A stretch of DNA of 12,055 nt, taken from the NCBI GenBank assembly GCA_013041835.1, contig JABDRH010000368.1, positions 1 through 12,055 on the forward strand, read 5' to 3'. This DNA is from Desulfatitalea sp. (GTDB lineage: Bacteria; Desulfobacterota; Desulfobacteria; Desulfobacterales; Desulfosarcinaceae). The translations under genes and the position numbers were made by a program. The notes beneath the pieces were generated by a model. The model was not told where the DNA came from. It ran no database searches and was given only the letters and a program-made list of their open reading frames with translations. Positions 6,564-12,055 of this stretch are shown piece after piece. Position 1 is the first letter of the stretch. Every line of letters begins with the position of its first letter.

Positions 6564-6848
6564 ATGGAAGCTCAAGCATTACAGTTTTTCATCGCATGTG
6601 CCACTGCCGCCGGTTTCGGCATCGCCATCGCAGCCTTCGGCTGCGGCATCGGCCAGGGCATGGGCCTCAAGGCCGCTGTTGAGGGCATCGCCCGCAATCC
6701 GGAATCTTCCGGAAAAGTGACCGTGACCATGCTGATTGGTTTGGCCATGATCGAGTCGCTGTGTATTTACGCACTGGTTGTTTCTCTGATCCTGATTTTT
6801 GTTCACCCCCAAAGAAACATCATCGCCGCTCTGCTCGGCGCCCACTAG
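6564..6848 (+). CDS. atpE: ATP synthase F0 subunit c
   Basis: A 94-aa two-helix subunit c that forms the rotor ring. Helix 1 is about 6-34 with the glycine-rich [16 protein letters not shown]. The polar loop is [14 protein letters not shown] (R44, N45, P46). Helix 2 is about 52-80 and carries the ion-binding carboxylate E64 in [14 protein letters not shown]. Besides E64, residues Q31, S65 and Y69 match the positions that bind Na+ in Ilyobacter/Propionigenium c-rings (Q32, E65, S66, Y70); the Thr at the next position is Leu (L66) here. The coupling ion is therefore open, with Na+ a real possibility. The C-terminal tail after residue 80 ([14 protein letters not shown]) is longer than in E. coli. 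No F1 or b-subunit genes follow: the next gene is convergent uvrA. Confidence 0.96.
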   Translation: MEAQALQFFIACATAAGFGIAIAAFGCGIGQGMGLKAAVEGIARNPESSGKVTVTMLIGLAMIESLCIYALVVSLILIFVHPQRNIIAALLGAH

Positions 6849-6870
6849 TCCAAGCGAGCATCTAGATTAC

Positions 6871-6909
6871 AAGAAAGGCAGCTTCTGTGTTGCAGAAGCT
6901 GCCTTTCTT
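6871..6909. terminator. Rho-independent terminator between convergent atpE and uvrA
   Basis: A perfect 17-bp stem (left arm 6871-6887, right arm 6893-6909) with loop TGTTG. A T-rich run (CTTCTTTCT) follows on the plus strand, and the A-rich foot of the left arm gives some U character on the minus strand. It starts 22 nt after the atpE stop and ends 4 nt before the uvrA stop, so it likely terminates both transcripts, best in the plus direction. Confidence 0.88.
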
Positions 6910-6913
6910 CTTT

Positions 6914-9493
6914 CTAAACCATCAACAACTTCTTCAGATACTGCCCGGTGTATGATCCCGGCAGCAAGGCGATCTGTTCGGGCGTTCCGGTGCCCACCAC
7001 ATGGCCGCCCGCATCGCCGCCTTCCGGCCCTAGGTCGATGATATGATCAGCGGTTTTGATTACATCGAGATGATGTTCAATGACCACTACCGTGTTGCCG
7101 CTGTCTACCAATCGCGCCAAAACCTGCAGCAGCCGTTGGATATCTTCCATGTGAAGGCCGGTGGTGGGTTCATCCAGGATATACAGTGTTCGGCCGGTGC
7201 CGCGCTTGCTCAGCTCCCGGGAGAGTTTGACACGCTGAGCCTCACCGCCGGACAAGGTGGTGGCCGACTGCCCTAGTTGGATGTATCCCACGCCCACATC
7301 GCTCAGGGTCTGCAATTTTTCGCGAATGGCGGCAATGTTGCGGAAAAAGTCTTTGGCCTGGTCAACGGTCATTTCCAGAACGTCGGCGATGGTCCGGCCT
7401 TTGTAGCGTACTTCCAGGGTTTCCCGATTGTAGCGCTTGCCGTGGCAAACATCACAGGGCACATACACGTCGGGAAGAAAATGCATCTCTATTTTAACAA
7501 TGCCGTCTCCGCTGCATGCTTCGCATCTCCCGCCCTTGACATTGAAACTAAATCGGCCCGGCTTATAGCCGCGCATGCGGGCATCCTCGGTGCGGGAGAA
7601 AAGATCGCGGATGTGGTTGAAAAGACCCGTATAGGTACTGGGGTTGGATCGTGGCGTGCGCCCGATGGGCGACTGATCCACATTGACGACTTTGTCGATA
7701 TGCGCCAAACCATCCATGCGCTTATAGCTGCCGGGGTCAGTACGACCGGATTTCAGCCGACAGGAGACCTCATGGTACAATGTTTCGATGACCAGGCTCG
7801 ATTTTCCCGATCCCGATACGCCGGTCACACAAATGAAAGTTGCCAGTGGAAAGCCGACGTCGATGTACTTGAGGTTGTTGTGACAAGCGCCGGTGATCGT
7901 CACGGCTGCACCGTTGCCCCGGCGCCTGGTGTGGGGGATTTCAATAACCCGTTGCCCGGATAAGTATTGTCCGGTGATGGAAGATTCAGCCGCCATCAGA
8001 TCCTTGGGCGACCCGGCAAACACCACTTCTCCACCGTGTCGGCCGGCGCCGGGCCCCATGTCCACAACGAAGTCGGCGGCGACGATGGTCTCCGGGTCGT
8101 GCTCCACGACAATCACGCTGTTGCCCAATGCTTTCATGCGCGCCAGGGTGTCGAGCAATTTTCGGTTGTCCCGCTGATGCAAGCCAATGCTCGGTTCGTC
8201 CAGAACGTACAGCACGCCGGTGAGCTTGGCGCCGATCTGGGTGGCCAGCCGGATACGCTGGGCTTCTCCGCCGGAGAGGGTATGGGTGTTACGACCCAGC
8301 GAAAGATAAGCCAAGCCTACATCGTGAAGAAATGCCAGCCGTTGGACAATCTCACGGACGATCTTGTCGGCGATCAATGCCCGTTGTCCGTCAAGGTGCA
8401 TGGATTGGAAGAACGTCATGGCTTTGTCAATGGACAGGGCAGTCACTTCGTGGATGGCCATGTCTTCCACTTTCACGGCGCGGCTCTCGGGCCGCAAACG
8501 GGCGCCCCGGCAGGCGTGGCAGATGTCAAAGTCTTTAAAAGATGCGGATTGCCGCCCGACCCAAGGAGCCACGGTGTCTTCACGCGGACCGTGCCTTTGG
8601 TCAGGTACCGGCGACCGGGCATCGATCCGGGGTGTCATGCCCAAGCCGTCGCACTGTGGACAAGCACCGGCAGGTGCATTAAATGAGAACGTTGCCGGCG
8701 TCAACTCGACCAAGGCGATACCGCAGTGATAACAGGCGGCTTTTTCACTGAAGCGAAGGATCGCCGCCTCGCTTGCGGCAGCTTCCTCGGGGAAAAGGAT
8801 CTCGATCCTACCTCTGGAGAGCGAAAGCGCCAATTCCATGGAATCCGCCAGCCGGTTGTGAATATTTTGCTTCAACACCAGCCGGTCAACCACAGCTTCG
8901 ATGGTATAGTTGCGGTCCTTGCAAAAGGGGGATACATCTTCTATCTCTTGAATTACACCGTTGATGCGCACCCGGGCAAAGCCCTCCCGGCGCAGTCGTT
9001 TCATCACCTCGGCATGTGGGCCCTTTTTCTCTTTAACCAGCGGCGCCAAGATAATCACCCGCCGGCCGGCTGGATAGGCGGTCACCGCGTCGACCATCTG
9101 ATCGATGCTGCGGGTCTGGATAAGACGCCCGCAACGATGACAGTAGGACGTTCCGATGCGGGCGAACAGCAAACGCAGGTAGTCGTAAATCTCTGTGACC
9201 GTGCCCACCGTGGATCTTGGATTGTGAGCCACCGCTTTTTGCTCGATGGCAATGGCCGGTGACAGCCCTTCGATCAGGTCCACCTCGGGTTTCTCCAAAC
9301 GCTCCAGGAACTGGCGGGCATAGGTGGAAAGGGATTCAACATAGCGACGTTGTCCTTCGGCATACAGGGTATCGAAGGCCAGCGTCGATTTGCCCGATCC
9401 TGACAGGCCGGTCAGCACCACCAATTGGTCGCGTGGAATATCCAGATTGATATGTTTCAGATTGTGCTGTCGAGCGCCTCTGATTTTGATCAT
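6914..9493 (-). CDS. uvrA: Excinuclease ABC subunit A with shortened insertion domain
   Basis: UvrA is the DNA-damage-recognising ATPase of nucleotide excision repair; its dimer loads UvrB at lesions. This copy is 859 aa, about 80 shorter than E. coli (940). Present in order: Walker A-I GLSGSGKS (29-36); the UvrB-binding region at about 130-235; zinc finger 1 C254-x2-C257-x20-C278-x2-C281; a C325/C328 pair in ICHACRGARLRPE; signature LSGGEAQRIRLA (407-418); Walker B-I VLYVLDEPSIGL (427-438); Walker A-II GVSGSGKSS (558-566); zinc finger 2 C657-x2-C660-x19-C680-x2-C683; LSGGEAQRVKL (747-757); and LYILDEPTTGL (770-780). The gap falls between residues about 300 and 322, where the insertion domain is normally found. 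The frame is open and key motifs are intact, so it is probably functional. It starts at ATG 9491-9493 with a poor ribosome binding site. A possible minus-strand -10 (TACAAT, complement of 9518-9523) lies upstream. Confidence 0.96.
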   Translation of the reverse strand: MIKIRGARQHNLKHINLDIPRDQLVVLTGLSGSGKSTLAFDTLYAEGQRRYVESLSTYARQFLERLEKPEVDLIEGLSPAIAIEQKAVAHNPRSTVGTVTEIYDYLRLLFARIGTSYCHRCGRLIQTRSIDQMVDAVTAYPAGRRVIILAPLVKEKKGPHAEVMKRLRREGFARVRINGVIQEIEDVSPFCKDRNYTIEAVVDRLVLKQNIHNRLADSMELALSLSRGRIEILFPEEAAASEAAILRFSEKAACYHCGIALVELTPATFSFNAPAGACPQCDGLGMTPRIDARSPVPDQRHGPREDTVAPWVGRQSASFKDFDICHACRGARLRPESRAVKVEDMAIHEVTALSIDKAMTFFQSMHLDGQRALIADKIVREIVQRLAFLHDVGLAYLSLGRNTHTLSGGEAQRIRLATQIGAKLTGVLYVLDEPSIGLHQRDNRKLLDTLARMKALGNSVIVVEHDPETIVAADFVVDMGPGAGRHGGEVVFAGSPKDLMAAESSITGQYLSGQRVIEIPHTRRRGNGAAVTITGACHNNLKYIDVGFPLATFICVTGVSGSGKSSLVIETLYHEVSCRLKSGRTDPGSYKRMDGLAHIDKVVNVDQSPIGRTPRSNPSTYTGLFNHIRDLFSRTEDARMRGYKPGRFSFNVKGGRCEACSGDGIVKIEMHFLPDVYVPCDVCHGKRYNRETLEVRYKGRTIADVLEMTVDQAKDFFRNIAAIREKLQTLSDVGVGYIQLGQSATTLSGGEAQRVKLSRELSKRGTGRTLYILDEPTTGLHMEDIQRLLQVLARLVDSGNTVVVIEHHLDVIKTADHIIDLGPEGGDAGGHVVGTGTPEQIALLPGSYTGQYLKKLLMV

Positions 9494-9657
9494 ATGTGTC
9501 TATTACACCATGCACGAATTGTACTCAAACTGAAAGGCGCTGCCGGCGATGAAAGACAACGCTTGGATATCCAATCGAAAGTTTTTTTTCGTCAGTTGGG
9601 CTGACTGTGGTGCCCGCGGTTTTTTCATCTTTTATCGAAAAAAATCAAAAACAGTAG

Positions 9658-9671
9658 ATTTTGATCAAAAT
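9658..9671. promoter_or_regulatory. 14-bp AT-rich palindrome
   Basis: ATTTTGATCAAAAT is a perfect inverted repeat, 36 bp upstream of the -35 of the plus-strand promoter and about 165 bp upstream of uvrA. It could be an operator for either gene. It does not fit the spaced FNR half-site arrangement, and chance symmetry is possible. Confidence 0.3.
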
Positions 9672-9706
9672 TCAGAGAAAATCAGACTATGGGAATTGTC
9701 GAAACA

Positions 9707-9735
9707 TTGTCAATAACTACGGATCTGCTTAAAAT
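9707..9735 (+). promoter_or_regulatory. Strong sigma70-type promoter toward dnaA-like gene
   Basis: TTGTCA (9707-9712, five of six -35 bases) and TAAAAT (9730-9735, five of six -10 bases) are separated by exactly 17 nt. Transcription would start near 9742. That leaves a leader of about 335 nt before the dnaA-like ATG, unless a small RNA or peptide is made first. Confidence 0.6.
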
Positions 9736-9741
9736 AGTTAA

Positions 9742-9806
9742 AAAAAAGTCCTTGTCCGAGACGTGGCTATTTGACCGTTGTTGCCGTGTCAATCAATTTT
9801 TTATTT
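9742..9806 (+). ncRNA. Candidate short transcript downstream of the 9707-9735 promoter
   Basis: From the predicted start near 9742 the sequence runs to a small hairpin, TTGACCG (9771-9777) against CG-T-GTCAA (9785-9792, one bulged T), followed four bases later by TTTTTT (9797-9802). This could be a weak terminator ending a ~60-nt RNA, or simply part of a dnaA leader. The stem is short, and no RNA family is recognised. Confidence 0.2.
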
Positions 9807-9829
9807 AATGATTATGGAATGTTAGAATA

Positions 9830-10042
9830 TTATTTGGATTGCGTTAAGCTTCCTTGAGGAGAATTCACGTCTTTCGTGATTGACACCCCATACGTCTTGT
9901 CATATTTATCCAACATACTTTTCATGAGGCGCCACTTTTCTTCTAACTCTGAAATTCCTTTATCTAGCAAGATTTCCCCGAGAATCATCTGGATTTCAAA
10001 TTGGTAAAAAGATCGTTTTGGAAACTGTCGCTGGATTGTTTG
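9830..10042 (-). pseudogene. Unrecognised minus-strand reading frame, possible gene remnant or small protein
   Basis: Reading leftwards from 10042 to the TAA at 9830-9832, the frame is open for 70 codons. The first ATG is at 9986-9988 (52 aa), and no Shine-Dalgarno precedes it. The encoded text looks like real protein: an amphipathic, charged helical part (residues such as FYQFEIQMILGEILLDKG, then ELEEKWRLMKSMLDKY) and a polar tail. Codons are AT-rich (TTA, ATT, AAA, GAA), unlike the GC-rich host genes. The family is not recognised. A TAA upstream at 10043-10045 and the missing start suggest the 3' end of a decayed or transferred gene; a small protein with an alternative start is the other option. 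A chance open frame is also possible. Confidence 0.35.
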
Positions 10043-10076
10043 TTAATAGGAAAAAAATCGATAAAGGCATGATGCT

Positions 10077-11417
10077 ATGGAGCTTATTTGGGAAAAAGTG
10101 AAGTCCGCGCTGAAAGAACAAATACCGTCCAATATGTTCCGCATGTGGATTGAGCCCCTGCGCCTGGCCAAAGTCGACGCCGAAGTCATGCAAATTCAGT
10201 GCCCAAATATCTTTTCACGGAAACGGGTACTGGATCACTTCAACGAACTGATCTGTTCGGAAATGAATCGCGTCGCCGGGCAATTGATGACGCTGGACCT
10301 GATTGTTGCAAAAAACGGAACCGCCCCCGTCGACAAAGACTTGCTGCCCCAGCAGCTACCTTTGCCCAATATGGCGCCCCAGCCCCACTGCGGGCGCCTG
10401 CTGCGCAGAGACTATACTTTTGATCAGTTCGTCGTCGGTAAAAACAATGAATTCGCTTACTCGGCAGCGCTCTCCATGGCGGTTCGCAAGGGCCTGCAAC
10501 AAAATGCCCTCTTTCTGCTGTCCAAAACCGGCATGGGCAAGAGCCATCTGTCCCAGGCGGTCGGCCACAGGATCATATCCGAATCACCGGCGGAGCGCGT
10601 TTACTACATGACGGCCGAAGACTTTACAAACGAAATGGTGACATCTTACAAGAGCAACACCGTCAATTTGTTTAAAGACAAATACCATAATGGCTGTGAC
10701 GTGCTGTTGTTGGAGGATGTTCATTACTTGAGCGGCAAAGGCCGTACGCAAATCGAATTGGCCCACACCCTGGATTCACTATATAACGAGAACAAGACCA
10801 TTATATTTTCAAGCTGCTGTTCTCCATCCGAAATACCGAAACTGAGCGACAATCTGCGCTCACGCCTGGTGTGTGGGCTAATATCCAATATCGAACCACC
10901 CGATTACCGTATGCGATTCAAGATTCTGCAGCGCTTCGCCCAGGTCAACAACTGGCGTATACCCAAGGAAGTATTGGAGTTTCTGGCCACTGAACTGACC
11001 CAGGATGTGCGCCAACTCAAAAGCGGATTGGTCGGCGTGTCCGCCAAAGCCTCGCTGTTGGGGGTCTCCATCGATGTTCCCCTGGCCACCGATGTGATTA
11101 AAAACATCGTGAATCTATCGAAGACCGTTTCCATCGGCAGGATTAAAAAACTAGTCTGCAAGTACTACAATGTCACCCCAAAGGATTTGGTTTCACGCTC
11201 CCGCAAACAAGCCATTGTTCGTCCGCGGCAAGTGGCGATATACTTGGCCCGCCGCTACACGGATCAACCCCTGCAAGCCATCGGCAGAAGCTTCAATCGC
11301 TACCACGCCACCGCGCTTCACGCCATCGGGGCTGTTGAGAAAGGCATGGCGCAAGGCGGCGCCATTCGACGGCACATCGAGTACTTGTCCAAAAAACTTG
11401 AGACAGGCGATTTTTAG
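10077..11417 (+). CDS. dnaA: Divergent DnaA-like replication initiator protein
   Basis: A 446-aa protein with all four DnaA domains. Domain I (1-80) has IWEKVKSALKEQI and W24-x-x-P27. A short linker (81-105) follows. The AAA+ domain III (about 112-335) opens with YTFDQFVVGKNNEFAYSAA. Domain IV (about 350-446) has the VRPRQVAIYLARRYT motif. Departures from consensus: Walker A is SKTGMGKS (149-156) instead of GGxGLGKT; Walker B is LLLED (210-214) with Glu for the first Asp; the Asp-Arg after sensor 1 is C247-C248. The sensor-2 arginine R312 and arginine-finger region LRSR (260-263) are kept. The DNA-reading helix normally reading GGRDHTTVLHA is NRYHATALHA (407-416), one residue shorter with Asp to Tyr and Thr to Ala. 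AAAGG at 10063-10067 serves the ATG. No dnaN or rpmH is adjacent, so it may be a second copy rather than the main initiator. Confidence 0.85.
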   Translation: MELIWEKVKSALKEQIPSNMFRMWIEPLRLAKVDAEVMQIQCPNIFSRKRVLDHFNELICSEMNRVAGQLMTLDLIVAKNGTAPVDKDLLPQQLPLPNMAPQPHCGRLLRRDYTFDQFVVGKNNEFAYSAALSMAVRKGLQQNALFLLSKTGMGKSHLSQAVGHRIISESPAERVYYMTAEDFTNEMVTSYKSNTVNLFKDKYHNGCDVLLLEDVHYLSGKGRTQIELAHTLDSLYNENKTIIFSSCCSPSEIPKLSDNLRSRLVCGLISNIEPPDYRMRFKILQRFAQVNNWRIPKEVLEFLATELTQDVRQLKSGLVGVSAKASLLGVSIDVPLATDVIKNIVNLSKTVSIGRIKKLVCKYYNVTPKDLVSRSRKQAIVRPRQVAIYLARRYTDQPLQAIGRSFNRYHATALHAIGAVEKGMAQGGAIRRHIEYLSKKLETGDF

Positions 11418-11418
11418 G

Positions 11419-11437
11419 GCGCGCGCGCACGCGCATA
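11419..11437. repeat. Alternating GC/AC tract with Z-DNA potential
   Basis: Nineteen bases of strict purine-pyrimidine alternation (GCGCGCGCGCACGCGCATA) begin 2 nt after the dnaA-like stop codon. Such tracts favour left-handed DNA under negative supercoiling. No function is shown. Confidence 0.6.
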
Positions 11438-11561
11438 AAATGGAGGGTGCAAGACAGACCCGCTATCGCAGCACCGCATGGATAGAATCTGAATATAACG
11501 GATTTTGGGGTCCCATCATGACTATCCTCGAATCCGATAAAAAGGCCTATGTGCGGTCCTC

Positions 11562-11589
11562 GCGGGCGGTCGTAAAGCCTGCCCCTACA
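11562..11589. repeat. REP/MITE-like intergenic hairpin
   Basis: GGGCGG (11564-11569) pairs with CTGCCC (11579-11584, one G-U pair) around loop TCGTAAAGC. Read on the minus strand it begins TGTAGGGGCAGGC and contains CCGCCCG. This resembles the short palindromic 'GTAGGGGC...GCCC' elements scattered in intergenic DNA of many environmental bacteria; that resemblance is from memory, and only one copy is in the window. Confidence 0.35.
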
Positions 11590-11658
11590 TCGTTTTGCCA
11601 TTTGTCAGCGGCTGTCATAACCCACAAATTTTTTAATTACAGGAGGCATTGAAAGCCA

Positions 11659-11736
11659 ATGGTGTCATGCATCATAGTGACGCACAGCTTTTGTGAAGTC
11701 AACAGCATTGGGGGCAGCACTCCCCAAAAACCGTGA
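11659..11736 (+). CDS. Possible 25-codon small ORF with good ribosome binding site
   Basis: AGGAGG at 11641-11646 lies 12 nt before ATG 11659, opening a 25-codon frame (starts MVSCIIVTHSFCEV, two cysteines) that stops at 11734-11736. No homology is recognised. It may be a leader peptide, the relic of a deleted gene's start, or chance; the only thing favouring it is the strong ribosome binding site in an otherwise non-coding stretch. Confidence 0.2.
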   Translation: MVSCIIVTHSFCEVNSIGGSTPQKP

Positions 11737-11750
11737 TAATCTGGATAGAA

Positions 11751-11948
11751 CTACTGGACGGTGATGAGCATGCCATCCTCCGCAACATATTCCGAAAACA
11801 TCTCCATACGGATATTTTGCTCCTGTTCGATGGCGCAACGGATGCGCAGAACGCATTGCCGGGCACAAATGGGATCGGACATGGAAAAATCTCCGAAGCA
11901 GTCCAATTGTTCTACCATTACCGAAACGACGCGCTTTTCGAGGCTCAT
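11751..11948 (-). CDS. Small four-cysteine protein, function unknown
   Basis: A 65-aa protein starting at ATG 11946-11948. AAAGGA in the stretch just upstream on the minus strand is the ribosome binding site, and the frame's longer upstream extension has none. Cysteines C17, C28, C32 and C38 form C-x10-C-x3-C-x5-C within DCFGDF and DPICARQCVLRIRCAIEQEQ. This spacing could hold a zinc ion or an Fe-S cluster, or make disulfides. A charged helical part (about 33-55) follows. There is no signal peptide or membrane segment, so it should be cytosolic. Its start is only 10 nt after the stop of the partial gene at the window edge, so they form an operon. The style resembles small conserved proteins of Desulfobacterota, but no named family is claimed. 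Confidence 0.7.
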   Translation of the reverse strand: MSLEKRVVSVMVEQLDCFGDFSMSDPICARQCVLRIRCAIEQEQNIRMEMFSEYVAEDGMLITVQ

Positions 11949-11958
11949 TTGTATTCCT

Positions 11959-12055
11959 TTATTGTAAAAGGGCCAACATCTCGGAATGGATTCGAGCATT
12001 GGTGGCCAATATCTGTTTACCTTGGATATCAAAGGGGCCTCCGGCATAATTGCTC
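11959..12055 (-). CDS. C-terminal end of an unidentified protein (partial)
   Basis: On the minus strand the frame entering from the right edge runs 31 complete codons to TAA at 11959-11961. It reads in protein-like fashion (NYAGGPFDIQGKQILATNAR, then IHSEMLALLQ), ending in an amphipathic helix. It overlaps in a different frame the upstream extension of the four-cysteine gene and ends 10 nt before that gene's ATG, so the two are probably co-transcribed. Too little is visible to name a family. Confidence 0.5.
   Translation of the reverse strand, partial: SNYAGGPFDIQGKQILATNARIHSEMLALLQ

Larger units (their letters stand above)
9494..10076. other. 583-bp AT-rich intergenic region between divergent uvrA and dnaA-like gene
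   Basis: It separates two divergent genes and is clearly more AT-rich than flanking coding DNA. It holds a palindrome (9658-9671), a good plus-strand promoter (9707-9735), a T-tract preceded by a small hairpin (9771-9802), and a minus-strand protein-like reading frame (9830-10042). The only DnaA-box-like nonamer seen is TTATCCAAC at 9906-9914 (seven of nine bases), so an origin is not supported. The minus-strand uvrA promoter should lie near 9518-9546. Confidence 0.6.
11418..11750. other. 333-bp intergenic region after the dnaA-like gene
   Basis: It lies between convergent genes. It holds an alternating purine-pyrimidine tract (11419-11437), a REP-like hairpin (11562-11589), and a good Shine-Dalgarno with a 25-codon frame (11641-11736). 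A GC-rich hairpin TTGGGG-8 nt-CCCCAA (11708-11727) has no T-tract on either side, so no firm terminator is seen. Confidence 0.5.

Noticed and set aside
7967..8686. Long plus-strand frames opposite uvrA (also 7277-7963 and 8726-9262)
   Set aside because: They mirror uvrA codons, have no ribosome binding sites of note and show no domain.
9494..10076. Chromosomal origin (oriC) upstream of the dnaA-like gene
   Set aside because: AT-rich as expected, but no cluster of DnaA boxes; only one 7/9 match (9906-9914). If the protein reads a different box this should be revisited.
11595..11621. Promoter TTGCCA-15-CATAAC ahead of the 25-codon frame
   Set aside because: Spacer too short and -10 weak; not strong enough to list.
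11708..11727. Hairpin TTGGGG-8 nt-CCCCAA as terminator of the dnaA-like or four-cysteine gene
   Set aside because: No T-tract downstream on either strand; A-run follows on the plus strand.
11850..12047. Longer 98-aa version of the four-cysteine protein starting at 12047
   Set aside because: The extension overlaps the protein-like end of another gene, and the good ribosome binding site belongs to ATG 11948.

Overview
The window reads as chromosomal DNA of a GC-rich anaerobic proteobacterium, most likely Desulfobacterota (Desulfobacteraceae / Desulfosarcina-like). This is inferred from protein style, from the split F0-only ATP synthase locus, and from a PyrK-type reductase. No rRNA, tRNA, CRISPR array, transposase or prophage gene was found.

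Layout. Positions 1-5020 carry plus-strand housekeeping genes: the 3' end of gmk (guanylate kinase), rlmB overlapping it by four bases, icd (NADP isocitrate dehydrogenase) after a ~200 bp gap, then a tight run of comF (phosphoribosyltransferase), pgeF (peptidoglycan-editing laccase-domain protein) and pyrK (dihydroorotate dehydrogenase electron-transfer subunit, with no pyrD beside it). Positions 5118-6848 carry the membrane half of the ATP synthase only: atpZ, atpI, atpB (subunit a) and atpE (subunit c), with no F1 genes. A 17-bp perfect-stem terminator (6871-6909) separates this run from convergent uvrA on the minus strand (9493-6914). A 583-bp AT-rich gap follows. It holds a good sigma70-type promoter, a palindrome and an unexplained minus-strand reading frame. 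Then comes a divergent dnaA-like gene (10077-11417), an intergenic stretch with a Z-DNA-type tract and a REP-like hairpin, and two small minus-strand genes at the right edge: a four-cysteine protein of 65 aa and the C-terminal end of an unidentified protein.

Most interesting points. (1) The DnaA-like protein keeps the overall DnaA architecture but departs from consensus in Walker A, Walker B, sensor 1 and, most of all, the DnaA-box-reading helix; it has no dnaN beside it and may be a second, respecified initiator. (2) UvrA lacks about 80 residues where the insertion domain normally lies, with both zinc fingers and both ATPase heads intact. (3) Subunit c carries most of the Na+-binding residue set, suggesting possible Na+ coupling. 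(4) atpB has a much lower GC content than atpE next to it, and two mutually exclusive hairpins lie between them. (5) The gap before dnaA contains an untracked, AT-rich, protein-like frame of 70 codons and a promoter that could drive a small RNA or a long dnaA leader. No complete new multi-gene system can be claimed from this window; the divergent DnaA with its AT-rich upstream region is the best candidate for one.
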